From a virus, in the IMG/VR virus record IMGVR_UViG_3300042486_000458, positions 1 through 53,845 of that record: a DNA stretch of 53,845 nucleotides; one strand, written 5' to 3'. How positions within the stretch are numbered: position 1 is the first letter of the stretch; every line of letters starts with the position of its first letter. The notes below the pieces were generated by a model. It worked only from the letters and a program-made list of their open reading frames with translations. It had not been told where the DNA came from and searched no databases. Below are positions 14,444 to 23,900 of the stretch, in pieces. Position numbers and translations under genes: made by a program.

Positions 14444-15265
14444 TTAGTTAGCGGAATGTGTAAGCGATACCCCAACAGGACCATACGCGCCATCTTTGGG
14501 GTAGAACTCATCTGGTCTGTCAAACGTGATAATACCACTATTACCATTAAAATTATAGGTCATTGTTTTACCATCCAGCGTCCATGAATAGCAGTATTTA
14601 TGGCCTTCTTTTAGCTGGTCTTTAGGAAGTAACTGAATAGTTTTATCATCTTCGGGCAATCCCCATTTTGTTTTGATCTGTGCCCGAACGCCATTTTTAC
14701 CAGTAACCCATTTAAAATATGGCGTATCGGATTTAACACCGTTCACAGTCCAAGGCGTCCCGTGGACTTGAGTAAATACCGTGTCCGCCGTTCCTAGATT
14801 TAACTTATGAAACGTCACGCAATTCTTTCTGGATATAGAATCACCTTGCTTGTAATTCGTCTTTGTTGCCATGTCTTTGTATTCCCTGCGTTCAATGCGA
14901 AGGAATTTGGCGTTTGCTGTTGGTGTTCCCATTAGCCCTGCTGGAAGTGAATAGGTAATAGAGCCATCCGAATTAAACTTGATATATTCCGAGGTCATCT
15001 TCATAACTTCAAGCGCGGGATACTCTTTCGCATCTGGAAATGTATACTTGGAATTCTCGAAATTACCATAAGGATATTTTATCTGTGGCACTGATCCTAA
15101 TGCATCAACTCGCGCTTCAAGCTCTGCTATTTTTTTAAGTATATCCTCAATCGTGTCATTTTGCGCCGCAACCGTTCCATCAAGTTTTGAGGTATCAATA
15201 AGCTGCGCGTTTGCCGAGAAGAAAGGTACGCAGAGAAGTAAGAATATATAGATATATGTTTTCAT
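14444..15265 (-). CDS. Virion-associated protein with signal peptide
   Basis: A 273-residue protein. It begins with a clear Sec signal (basic start, IYIFLLLCVPFFSANA, cut before QLID), followed by a short coiled coil (DTIEDILKKIAELEARVDAL) and a long beta-rich part. No family recognised. It follows the tail-spike gene directly, yet a Sec signal suggests export to the periplasm or cell surface rather than the virion. It could be a secreted receptor-blocking or exclusion protein (inference). Confidence 0.55.
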   Translation of the reverse strand: MKTYIYIFLLLCVPFFSANAQLIDTSKLDGTVAAQNDTIEDILKKIAELEARVDALGSVPQIKYPYGNFENSKYTFPDAKEYPALEVMKMTSEYIKFNSDGSITYSLPAGLMGTPTANAKFLRIERREYKDMATKTNYKQGDSISRKNCVTFHKLNLGTADTVFTQVHGTPWTVNGVKSDTPYFKWVTGKNGVRAQIKTKWGLPEDDKTIQLLPKDQLKEGHKYCYSWTLDGKTMTYNFNGNSGIITFDRPDEFYPKDGAYGPVGVSLTHSAN

Positions 15266-17650
15266 TTAAGCCACCACGTTCCATTGTGTTCCATTATACA
15301 TTACTTGAGCCTTACCATAATTTGTACCAATAACATATGTTGCGCTGCCATCAATATTACCAGACGCAGGCGTTATTGTAATATTATGAGAATTCGCATC
15401 ACCCCTGCCATCTTTAATCGTATAGATACGACCCTTTAATGGATTGGCTGGTAGGTTAACAGTCGTTGCGCCGCCGACAGTTTTATTGACGATAATAATA
15501 TCATCCAAGTGTTCAACAGTAACTGCGCCAGATGCTGTAACCGTTCTCGGCTTTGTGCTACTACCTGTGTCAACATTTGCCACACAGCCAGCCGTTGTTG
15601 TAAGGCTATAATCCCTTGCGTTACTGCCAAGGATAATTTGACAATTTTCAGTCACATCAGCATCAATAATGCCGCGCCCACGTGAGCCTGATAGATTAAT
15701 GGTGCAATTCTTCCCCTTGGTAAACTTCCAAGCATCCAGCGTTGTTGGATTACCGCTCGCGCCTATAATCTCGCCCGCTCCTGTACTAAACTGTACCAGC
15801 GTTCCCATATCAATCATCCAGTTACCTAAATGAGCATCACGGGAGTAGAACCCGTTTGCGCCAATTTCAAGGCCGTAAACATTCTGGACCTTTGCGCCGT
15901 AAACATACAATCCACTTGCATTCGCCACGCGCCCGATGCGGAACGCCGCCTCATCTGGTTGCCCTGCGCCGTTCGCTGCTTGCCATTGCGAGACTGACAA
16001 TTGACCCGCAACATATCTGCATCCCTGAATATCAAGCAATGTGCCGTAACCATGGATAACATGGAAATTATTAAAGAACATCGTGTCAGCCCATGCGCGG
16101 GATGAGCTGCCGCTTGAACTTGTCCCCGCACCAACAACGATACACCTGCGCCCGTTATGGCCTCGCATCAAACCAGACAATCTCGAAGCCTTGCCGTTAC
16201 GGAATAGGAAGCATGGCGCGTCATCACCAGCAGTATTATTGGCATAGGAAGCAGGATCAACACGCGGCTCTAATCGCATAATATAATCCTGCCATGAGTC
16301 AAGCCCTTCTGATTCGTAGACTGCAAATTGATAATTAGAACCTGAGATAAACCACTGCATACTATCAGGCGTACCAGATGTAGCTTTAAACGCGCAGTAC
16401 AAATACTTTGAATATGTGCCGCGCACATTGACAACGTGTTTTTCATTCTCTGTATTCGTACCAACAGAGACATAACAATATGTCGCTGAGTAATCATACA
16501 CAGAGTGCGGGCCACGATCACCGCAATGGAGAACGCCGATACAAGACGGGTTTGTCGTCCAGTCAAAGTTACCGTCACCACGTACAACGACACGCTGGCG
16601 GTAGGATGAACGAATAGAGCCACCAAGCGCACCAGCTTTAACAATAACACCCAACCTGCGAATACGGCCCGACCACTCCACCATATCAATGGTATCAATA
16701 TTGGATTGTGTACCACTTTGGAATAAGTAATACGTTCCTGAATAGGCTGTTGTGAACGCTAAAGCTGCGCCGCCATTTGTTGATGAAATAGTAAATGTAT
16801 CGGCTGATAAAACATCTTTGACGTAATACGTTGTAAGGAATGTTAAAGACCCCGGCAATCTTCCACCATGGGATACGCCGAACATAAAACTGTCACCAGA
16901 TGCAAGACTGTGTGCTGTCAGATTTACAATGCCGGGCGTTCCTGTTGTAAACGTAACTTCACGGTTTGTCTGTGTCGCGGTAAAGAATGTAGCGGGGTTT
17001 GATCCTGTTGATGTGCGCTCAGTACCGCCTTGGAATAGAAGATTTTCACCTTCAAAGTGGGTCATGTTGATGTCAACTGTTTCAGTACATTGCAACACGC
17101 CTGCGCCAGTTAATGTTATGTTATACAAGCCAGCCGCCCAAGTTGCTATATTCTGGAATCTCGAATGCCATCCAGTAACGCCAGCAGCACATTGAATGCC
17201 GAGTGCGCGAATGTCAACCATACCACCCGCTTCTGGGATTATAACGAAACGGTAGTTAGTCCCCTCAATGTACCCATCAGATGTGAATGTACCAAGCGTA
17301 CCAGAATACGGTACATCTGGATCGCGAATTTCAGCAATACGGTATAAACCACCTGATTCATACGCATGACCTATATACCATTGTAATGTGCGAATAAGCG
17401 TACCAACTTCATAACCAGTTGGTAACTGCGTCATATTATCATCTGGTGCTGCGCTGTTAATTGCCCATTTCTTTGAAATGATAGAACTCGCACCTAAATC
17501 CTCAACCTCATCAGACATTGTAATAAACGCGCTATCCATCAAATCTTTAAACGCTGTTCTTACCTCTGATGGCGTAATATCATTAGTGTCATTATCCTGA
17601 ATATATTGGTCAACATATTGCTTTAAATCTGTTCTGTTTTTTGCTGTCAT
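15266..17650 (-). CDS. Tail spike/fibre protein
   Basis: A 794-residue protein. The N-terminus (RTDLKQYVDQYIQDNDTNDITPSEVRTAFKDLMDS) is the attachment-type head seen at the start of several phage fibres. The body is Gly/Ser/Thr/Asn-rich, consistent with a beta-helix. The C-terminal 90 residues (TASGAVTVEHLDD..., YTIKDGRGDA..., MYNGTQWNVVA) match the distal domain used by many fibres. It likely binds or degrades the host surface polysaccharide; no catalytic residues can be assigned. Confidence 0.8.
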   Translation of the reverse strand: MTAKNRTDLKQYVDQYIQDNDTNDITPSEVRTAFKDLMDSAFITMSDEVEDLGASSIISKKWAINSAAPDDNMTQLPTGYEVGTLIRTLQWYIGHAYESGGLYRIAEIRDPDVPYSGTLGTFTSDGYIEGTNYRFVIIPEAGGMVDIRALGIQCAAGVTGWHSRFQNIATWAAGLYNITLTGAGVLQCTETVDINMTHFEGENLLFQGGTERTSTGSNPATFFTATQTNREVTFTTGTPGIVNLTAHSLASGDSFMFGVSHGGRLPGSLTFLTTYYVKDVLSADTFTISSTNGGAALAFTTAYSGTYYLFQSGTQSNIDTIDMVEWSGRIRRLGVIVKAGALGGSIRSSYRQRVVVRGDGNFDWTTNPSCIGVLHCGDRGPHSVYDYSATYCYVSVGTNTENEKHVVNVRGTYSKYLYCAFKATSGTPDSMQWFISGSNYQFAVYESEGLDSWQDYIMRLEPRVDPASYANNTAGDDAPCFLFRNGKASRLSGLMRGHNGRRCIVVGAGTSSSGSSSRAWADTMFFNNFHVIHGYGTLLDIQGCRYVAGQLSVSQWQAANGAGQPDEAAFRIGRVANASGLYVYGAKVQNVYGLEIGANGFYSRDAHLGNWMIDMGTLVQFSTGAGEIIGASGNPTTLDAWKFTKGKNCTINLSGSRGRGIIDADVTENCQIILGSNARDYSLTTTAGCVANVDTGSSTKPRTVTASGAVTVEHLDDIIIVNKTVGGATTVNLPANPLKGRIYTIKDGRGDANSHNITITPASGNIDGSATYVIGTNYGKAQVMYNGTQWNVVA

Positions 17651-17651
17651 G

Positions 17652-19280
17652 TTACACCACCGTGAATGTTAATGTTCGTGTTTCACCGCCAAGCGTATTA
17701 GTACCCGTAACTTCAATAGTCACCGTCTGCCCCGCGCTTAGCGTCCCTGTAGCGTCATACGTCCAGCCGCTTGAGAAAGCCCCTGATACAACAACACCGT
17801 TTATTTTCATAACTCTTGTGAAAGCATTAGCCCAATCCGCATTACCACCAGCCCACACACCCGGCTCAAGAGTAATAAGCCCAACAGTTGCCGCCGTGAT
17901 AGTTGTTCCAGAAATACCAGTTCCGGTTGCCCGTAATTGGAAGTTAGTGGTAAATATAGTGTCGTCACCAATATAATACATCGGTGCTTTGGCTTCTTTT
18001 TCTATTTGGAACAGCGCGGGTTTTGAAATCTGAATACGGCTATTTGCTGCAACTGCTCTATACCTAACCTGTAAGGATGGATTTACAGAGGGCGGCTGTG
18101 TCGCACCAAAAGAACACATCGGAACGCTTAGAATTGTATCAATCTTTCTTGAGTAAGGTCCAGAATGAGCAGCGGTTGATGGTGTGGTTGAACCAACTGT
18201 CCCGAATGAGCCACCAACAAGCGCGATATTTTCGATTCCCGCCGCGCCGTCCGCACCGTCATCAATAAGAATACCGACACGCCATTCATAGAAGGCACCT
18301 TTTACAAGACCCGTTAATGATATACTCGCAGTGTCATCTAACACAATAGAATTTTCAGCAGCGGGTGTACCTGATACAACGGCTTGTGCAAGTGTAGCAT
18401 CTGGAATAGAGCATACAACAGACATCCCTGTACCGTTTGTAAGGTTGTTTGTAATTCTTCGCCCTGTAGGCCAGTTTCCTGTGGGCGCAATCGTACCTGA
18501 TTTCGTACCAGCAGTACCTGAGAATGTATTACCAGGATGAATATTAGCAGACCGCCAAGTTTTCGCAGCAATGTCCGCAAGAATATTGGCTTTCGTTTCT
18601 GTCTCGACGATTGAATCAATAGCGTTAAACATTGCCAATCCGCAAGCATAACCGCCGCGCTCGTCTGGGTGTACCCTTGATGCGTCAGACGTAGGCGACA
18701 TATTTGTTGGGTCATTGTAAGCTGCGTAGGTGTCGCATAAAACAATACGATCTCCGTATGTTGCTTGACGCGCCGCAATAATTGCTTTCTGGGCGTCGTT
18801 AACAGCTAAGTGCCAGTTGCCCCCTGTGGTCTCTGTTGACACGTTTGATCTGATCGTTGTGCAGACAATTATTTTAGTATTTGAATTTAGTCCAGCTATA
18901 CACGCATCAAGGTTTCTTTCCCACAATGGCATAACTAAGGCATAATCAGCGGATTTCAGCGTTAACCCACCCGAAACCTGAGGGTTATGACCCTGTGAAC
19001 AGAAAACAAAGATTTCAGGTTGCTGTTTTATGGCTTGATTGCGTCTAGCATAGATGCTGTCCAAATCACCTCCTGACTGGCAACTCATCCAACCAATCGC
19101 AGGGCGAACGCGTCCATTCAACAACATAAGCGCGTGCTGAGGTCCGTTACGCAAGCCGGGCGCAGCCGCCGTACTCATCGTACCATCCCCATAGAACACT
19201 ATACGGGAATAAAGAGGGGCTAGGGCAGAGCCGCCACCACCTCCAGAACTGCTACTTTTAAGTAAAAGCAATAACGACAC
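17652..19280 (-). CDS. Tail protein with SGNH/GDSL-like domain
   Basis: A 542-residue protein. After a Ser/Gly linker (residues 9-18) comes a SGNH-hydrolase-like domain: IVFYGDGT at 27-34 as block I, a GWMSCQSGG segment, SQGHN at 95-99 as block III, and RVHPDERGG with H204 as block V. The C-terminal part contains Ig-like beta domains. Such domains deacetylate surface sugars. Here block I reads GDGT instead of GDS and the DxxH Asp is shifted, so the enzyme may be inactive or use different residues. Confidence 0.65.
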   Translation of the reverse strand: MSLLLLLKSSSSGGGGGSALAPLYSRIVFYGDGTMSTAAAPGLRNGPQHALMLLNGRVRPAIGWMSCQSGGDLDSIYARRNQAIKQQPEIFVFCSQGHNPQVSGGLTLKSADYALVMPLWERNLDACIAGLNSNTKIIVCTTIRSNVSTETTGGNWHLAVNDAQKAIIAARQATYGDRIVLCDTYAAYNDPTNMSPTSDASRVHPDERGGYACGLAMFNAIDSIVETETKANILADIAAKTWRSANIHPGNTFSGTAGTKSGTIAPTGNWPTGRRITNNLTNGTGMSVVCSIPDATLAQAVVSGTPAAENSIVLDDTASISLTGLVKGAFYEWRVGILIDDGADGAAGIENIALVGGSFGTVGSTTPSTAAHSGPYSRKIDTILSVPMCSFGATQPPSVNPSLQVRYRAVAANSRIQISKPALFQIEKEAKAPMYYIGDDTIFTTNFQLRATGTGISGTTITAATVGLITLEPGVWAGGNADWANAFTRVMKINGVVVSGAFSSGWTYDATGTLSAGQTVTIEVTGTNTLGGETRTLTFTVV

Positions 19281-19281
19281 G

Positions 19282-19629
19282 TTACGTTTCCAATGTTTTT
19301 ACAGCAAGAAGTGTTATTGACCGTTCAGACGCTTCCGCACTTCCTGAAACAACTTTAAGCCAACGCCAACCAACAAACTTTGTCGGCTCTAAGTAAAATG
19401 CTCGCGCAGTCCCATCGCACGTTACTGACACAGCAGTCTTTGTACTGTCGTGCAGCGTATAAAAATTTGTTTTATCAGCACTGACCTGAAACGTAACGCT
19501 CGTACCAGTCATAACAGGCAGGATCATGCCAACAAGTGTTCTGTCGTTAATGTCGATAATACCAGATGTTGTTCCCGCCGCCGCAATTGTAGCTGTTTCC
19601 CTAATGATACCTTGTGATAAACTTGGCAT
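19282..19629 (-). CDS. Small tail/structural protein
   Basis: A 115-residue beta-rich protein. The start at 19629 follows AAGGAG and its A overlaps the previous TAA; an upstream ATG at 19659 is inside that gene. Central VTFQVSADKTNFYTLHDS suggests a compact beta-sandwich. No family assigned; by position part of the fibre assembly. Confidence 0.6.
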   Translation of the reverse strand: MPSLSQGIIRETATIAAAGTTSGIIDINDRTLVGMILPVMTGTSVTFQVSADKTNFYTLHDSTKTAVSVTCDGTARAFYLEPTKFVGWRWLKVVSGSAEASERSITLLAVKTLET

Positions 19630-20897
19630 TATTTGATTCTCCTTACTGAAAATGTGCATCCAGAAACGCCAGTTGCGGTATTAACCGCGCCGCCTGATTC
19701 TTGAAATGCTTGATAATAAATATAATCTGTTGGCACTACGCTTGTTTCAATTGCGATATTTGTCTGCACATTCTCTGTGGAGTTTGTGCCTTCAAAGAAT
19801 TCTCGGCCTATTAACGTAGCATTTTTATAAATTCTTACACCATAAGCAGAGCCATTCGTGAGATTGAAAGCGTGGTTTACAATGATATGCACACGACCTG
19901 TAAAATCAACGGTAATGCGCTCACTGTTTGTCGCCGTATCATGCCAATTACCATCATCCCATTCTTCCGTATCGAACGTCATGGTGGTCCAAGTATTATT
20001 TGTTTGGCTCACCGCAGCGGTCATGTATAATTTTGTACCATTCGGATAAATATTTACACTCGGCGCAGGCGGGTTAAGCACAATCCACTTTGCAATTGAT
20101 TCGCGGTAAATAAGGAATAGCGTATCACTTGTTGTTGTTAATGTAATATCAGAGCTTGTTGGAATAAAGATATTACCAAGCTGATCGACAACAACATCCC
20201 TTGTAGAATCCGCTGTGGATATAATAAGCAATTGCCCGTCACGGTCAGCCGTTATTGTTGTGAGGTTATCACTTGCCGCGTTACCTTCTGTATCAACTGT
20301 ATGCACAAGCGCGATTGGTGTAATAACACCAGATGCTATCGTAAGCTCACTTTTTGTCGCCGAGGATACAACGCCGTTTAAAGCCGCTGTGCCGCTAAAT
20401 GTCTGGTTTCCAGACCATGTATTCGCGAGTGCGTAAAGCGCAACATTAACCCAATTCGAGCCATTGAAACGCACGAAATCATTAGTTGCCACACCAGTTA
20501 ATACAACAGGCAGGAAATCACCCTGCACAAGCGTGTTGAAATTTGAAAACGTAATTGAGCTTTGTGATGGAATAAGTGGGTCTGTGCCTTGCGCTACCCA
20601 TATAGTATTGGCGTTTTGCGTGCCGCCTGTAACAAACACTAGCGATCCAACACGCGCATCTGTATTACCATCGAAATCAGGTGTGCGAATCCAAGAGCCG
20701 CTTGATGTTGTGTATATACCGTTCTGCACTGGATTGGTTTGATTCTTAACCAGAATGCGAGAACCATCAGTAGCGTAGTTATCTATTGTCTGCTCACCTG
20801 ACAAGGTAATGTTTGCAGTCGTCGCGCATTCAACGGGTGCTTTAATAGCAACCGATCCTGTCAAACCATTCAGTCTATCGACAATAGTGGAACTCAT
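19629..20897 (-). CDS. Tail fibre-like structural protein
   Basis: A 422-residue protein. The N-terminal third (APVECATTANITLSGEQTIDNYATDG, RILVKNQTNPVQNGIY) is a repeat-type head typical of fibre and head-fibre proteins. The C-terminal 130 residues, from LYMTAAVSQTNNTWTTM to CTFSVRRIK, look like a C1q/TNF-like jelly-roll trimer domain. First gene after the palindrome at 20912; GGAGG lies before the ATG. Confidence 0.7.
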   Translation of the reverse strand: MSSTIVDRLNGLTGSVAIKAPVECATTANITLSGEQTIDNYATDGSRILVKNQTNPVQNGIYTTSSGSWIRTPDFDGNTDARVGSLVFVTGGTQNANTIWVAQGTDPLIPSQSSITFSNFNTLVQGDFLPVVLTGVATNDFVRFNGSNWVNVALYALANTWSGNQTFSGTAALNGVVSSATKSELTIASGVITPIALVHTVDTEGNAASDNLTTITADRDGQLLIISTADSTRDVVVDQLGNIFIPTSSDITLTTTSDTLFLIYRESIAKWIVLNPPAPSVNIYPNGTKLYMTAAVSQTNNTWTTMTFDTEEWDDGNWHDTATNSERITVDFTGRVHIIVNHAFNLTNGSAYGVRIYKNATLIGREFFEGTNSTENVQTNIAIETSVVPTDYIYYQAFQESGGAVNTATGVSGCTFSVRRIK

Positions 20898-20911
20898 AAA
20901 GCCTCCGTAGC

Positions 20912-20925
20912 GGTATCATGATACC
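20912..20925 (-). promoter_or_regulatory. Palindrome GGTATCATGATACC (site B)
   Basis: A perfect 14-bp palindrome in the 39-base gap before the 20897 gene, 14 bases upstream of its start. Member of the GGTATNATNATACC set. Confidence 0.7.
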
Positions 20926-20936
20926 ACATTGTTTTT

Positions 20937-23900
20937 TTAATCAGAAGCCTTTTCTGCTGTTTTTTCTGTGTAGCCTATAGCTCTGAGTGCGCCTTTATAT
21001 TCTTCGCCCTCAGATATATCACCAACACCTTCTGTAGAGTTGAATACAGATTGTAGCGGCTTACCAGTCACGAGCGAGACAGCCATTATAAAGTCTTTAA
21101 GCTCTATACCCTCAAAGCCATCTTCCTGCATTTTTGTCATAATATCATAAACCTGCCTCAGGCTTAACTCCACACCAGAGGCGTTTAGGTTTTTGCTGTA
21201 ATCAATATCCCATAGGTTTGCAAGGAATGCTGTAGCAAAACCACCGAGTAATGGATACGAGTTTGCAGGACCAAGAATAGCAGCGCGAAGCAATGCGCCA
21301 TCGTCATCTTCATCATCGGCATTAAATGCATTTGCCGCCAATTGGAATAATACAGGGCCAATGATGTGATGGGTCAAAATAATCTTGGTCGCCTCAGCCT
21401 TTGACATTTGACCACGCACCATTTGCCTAAACGCTTTAGCCTCAACCCGCAATAACTGCAATGGATGGGAAATAAACATCATCGCACCACGCGCAATTGG
21501 ATTTGAAACAAGCTGTGCGCGGGAACGCTTATCAAGCCGTGTTGGTTGCTGCGAATTATCAGTCGCCCGCTCAAAAGCTTTAATCGCCTCCTCATGGCTT
21601 TTGCCAAGGGTGTCTTTATGGTATTTATAAACAGCCCAGCCGCCGACATAAATCGCAGACCTATCACCAAGTACAGTCGGATAGGCGAAGAAATCATCCA
21701 GCTTTGCATTAGCTCTTGATAATTTATTTTTATCAATCATCTTTTGCAATCCGCTACGTACCATTTCAATATTAACATCGCCGTGACGGTTTTTCATGAG
21801 CGGCGATTTGCTTAATATATCTATGGCTTCATTGAAGTTTACAGCAAAGTCAGCGACACCTTTTGCAAAATCTGCGGCAGGCATTTCAGCGGCATATCCA
21901 ACAAAACCCGTAAGCTGTTTGATAAACGCATTTGGCTTACCGTTAATCAAAGCCTTTGATACGTTCACATTGAAGCGCTCAAACCACTTTGCCGCTAGTG
22001 TCGCACTCTTGGTATATCCACGTGTGAAGTCCTCAATATAGGCTTTAACAATTTCGTTATAAACACCGCCCCATGTTTTCTCCAATGCCTTTGAAACTTC
22101 GGTATTTGAAAAGATTTCATTCAAATCTTTATTGGTTTCCGCCATTGCAACAAAATGAGATGCACCTCGAATATAACGCCCAAGCTCAAGTATATCCGAT
22201 TTTTCCTCAATCTTACGGAATGTGTTCATTCTATTCTTTGTAAATGACGGAAGCCCAGCAGCAACTTGCTCATTTAATCCAGTCAGAAAATCTTGAGAAT
22301 CAACCAAATCACGTTCATATTCACGCACCACTGGGGAATAAAACTTTTCAAACGGCAAGTTGATGCCATACATACGCTTGTAAACCTCATTAACTTCCGC
22401 GTACATTTCCTTGTAAAACTCAAGTGTTTTCTCCGCCATTACTTTATCATCAACATCAAGCTCTCGCTCAAGGCGGTCAATCATGTCTTGCGTGATGCCA
22501 TTACCCATTTGCCCGTCAGATGTTTTCTTAATTGGCGCGGTTAATGTTTCGCGCAGCTTTTCGTTTTTAAGCTGCATATAAAGCGTTCGCATTTGTGAGC
22601 GCGTCAACTTCCATGGTCTAGCTTTCTTGTCACCATCCCGTTGGAATGTGCCAAGGTTAACCTCAACCTCATCCTGCAACATTTTATTTGTTATAGCTTT
22701 ACCATTTTTAAGGCGGTACACACTACCCATCAAAGACAACATCTTATCTGTGTACCTTGTGTAAAGCGCACGTTCATCCATTAATGACTCACCAACGCGG
22801 TTTATCAAGTAATCAGATAATGCGCGGTCTTTACCAAATGGAATATCAATCACACCTTCCCATGAATGCATAACAGCCATGTTGAGCGAAGATGCTTGAT
22901 TGACTTTCTTCGTTACTCTATTTCTAAAGGCTTTCTCGTCAAAATCTTCAATATCCTGACCTTTTAACACAAGGTCCAATATACGCGCCCGCACTTCATT
23001 TACCGCGTCCCTGCGTTTTTGGGCCGCGCTTTTTGCCGCAGACTTCGCACCTTTTTGCAGATTATTAAGATCAAGTAATAAATCAGCGGCTTCATTACCA
23101 CCAGTTTTGCCAAGTTTTAAGTACAACAACTGGTTTTCATATAATGTCGCTTGCTCACTCTGCCCCTGCGTTTCCTTCATAATATTTTCAGCGAGCTTCT
23201 TTGATGCTTCATCTGGTGTCATTTTATCAGCACGTTTCAGCACATCGAATATTTCCTGAATATCAGCGTCATTGGTTTTACCAACTGGTCTCGCGCCACG
23301 CTTCTCGGGCTTCATTTTGTTGATAACCTTGGTTATCTCGGTATTCAATTTACCACGCTGCAACTTCATGACTTCACGATCTATTTTCGCTGCTATTCTT
23401 GGCAGAGCGTTAATCGCACGTTCGGTTGTTTGCAGGTTTCTGATCGTTGCTTCAAACTTGTTACGCTGTTGAGCCGGTAATCCTGATTGGCGCACCATGT
23501 CGGAAATAACCATCTGCACGCTCGCGACTTCCTTACGGACATTTTTCGGCAGCTTCTTTATAGCTTCCTGCGCTGCGGATAGTCTGGCCTTTGATGAGTT
23601 AATACCAAGGTTAACAACAGCAGAACCCTTAAGCGTCACATCCTCTTGCATCATTTTGCGGACACTTAATAATTCCTGATCTGTTGTTTTAGCGGTCATT
23701 ATATCAGCAAGTTCTGATTCAAGCTCATTCCTACGCGCCAACAAGTCCTCAACATCAATATCTTGAGCTTGCTGTTCAATCTCAAGCAATGACTGATTTA
23801 TCTTTGCTATCTTTTTATCAATTGCAACAAGCGGTTTTTTAGCCGCTATACGCTGCGTGCGTTCTTCTTGCAAAGCTGCGGCCTGCGCCTGCAAATCAGC

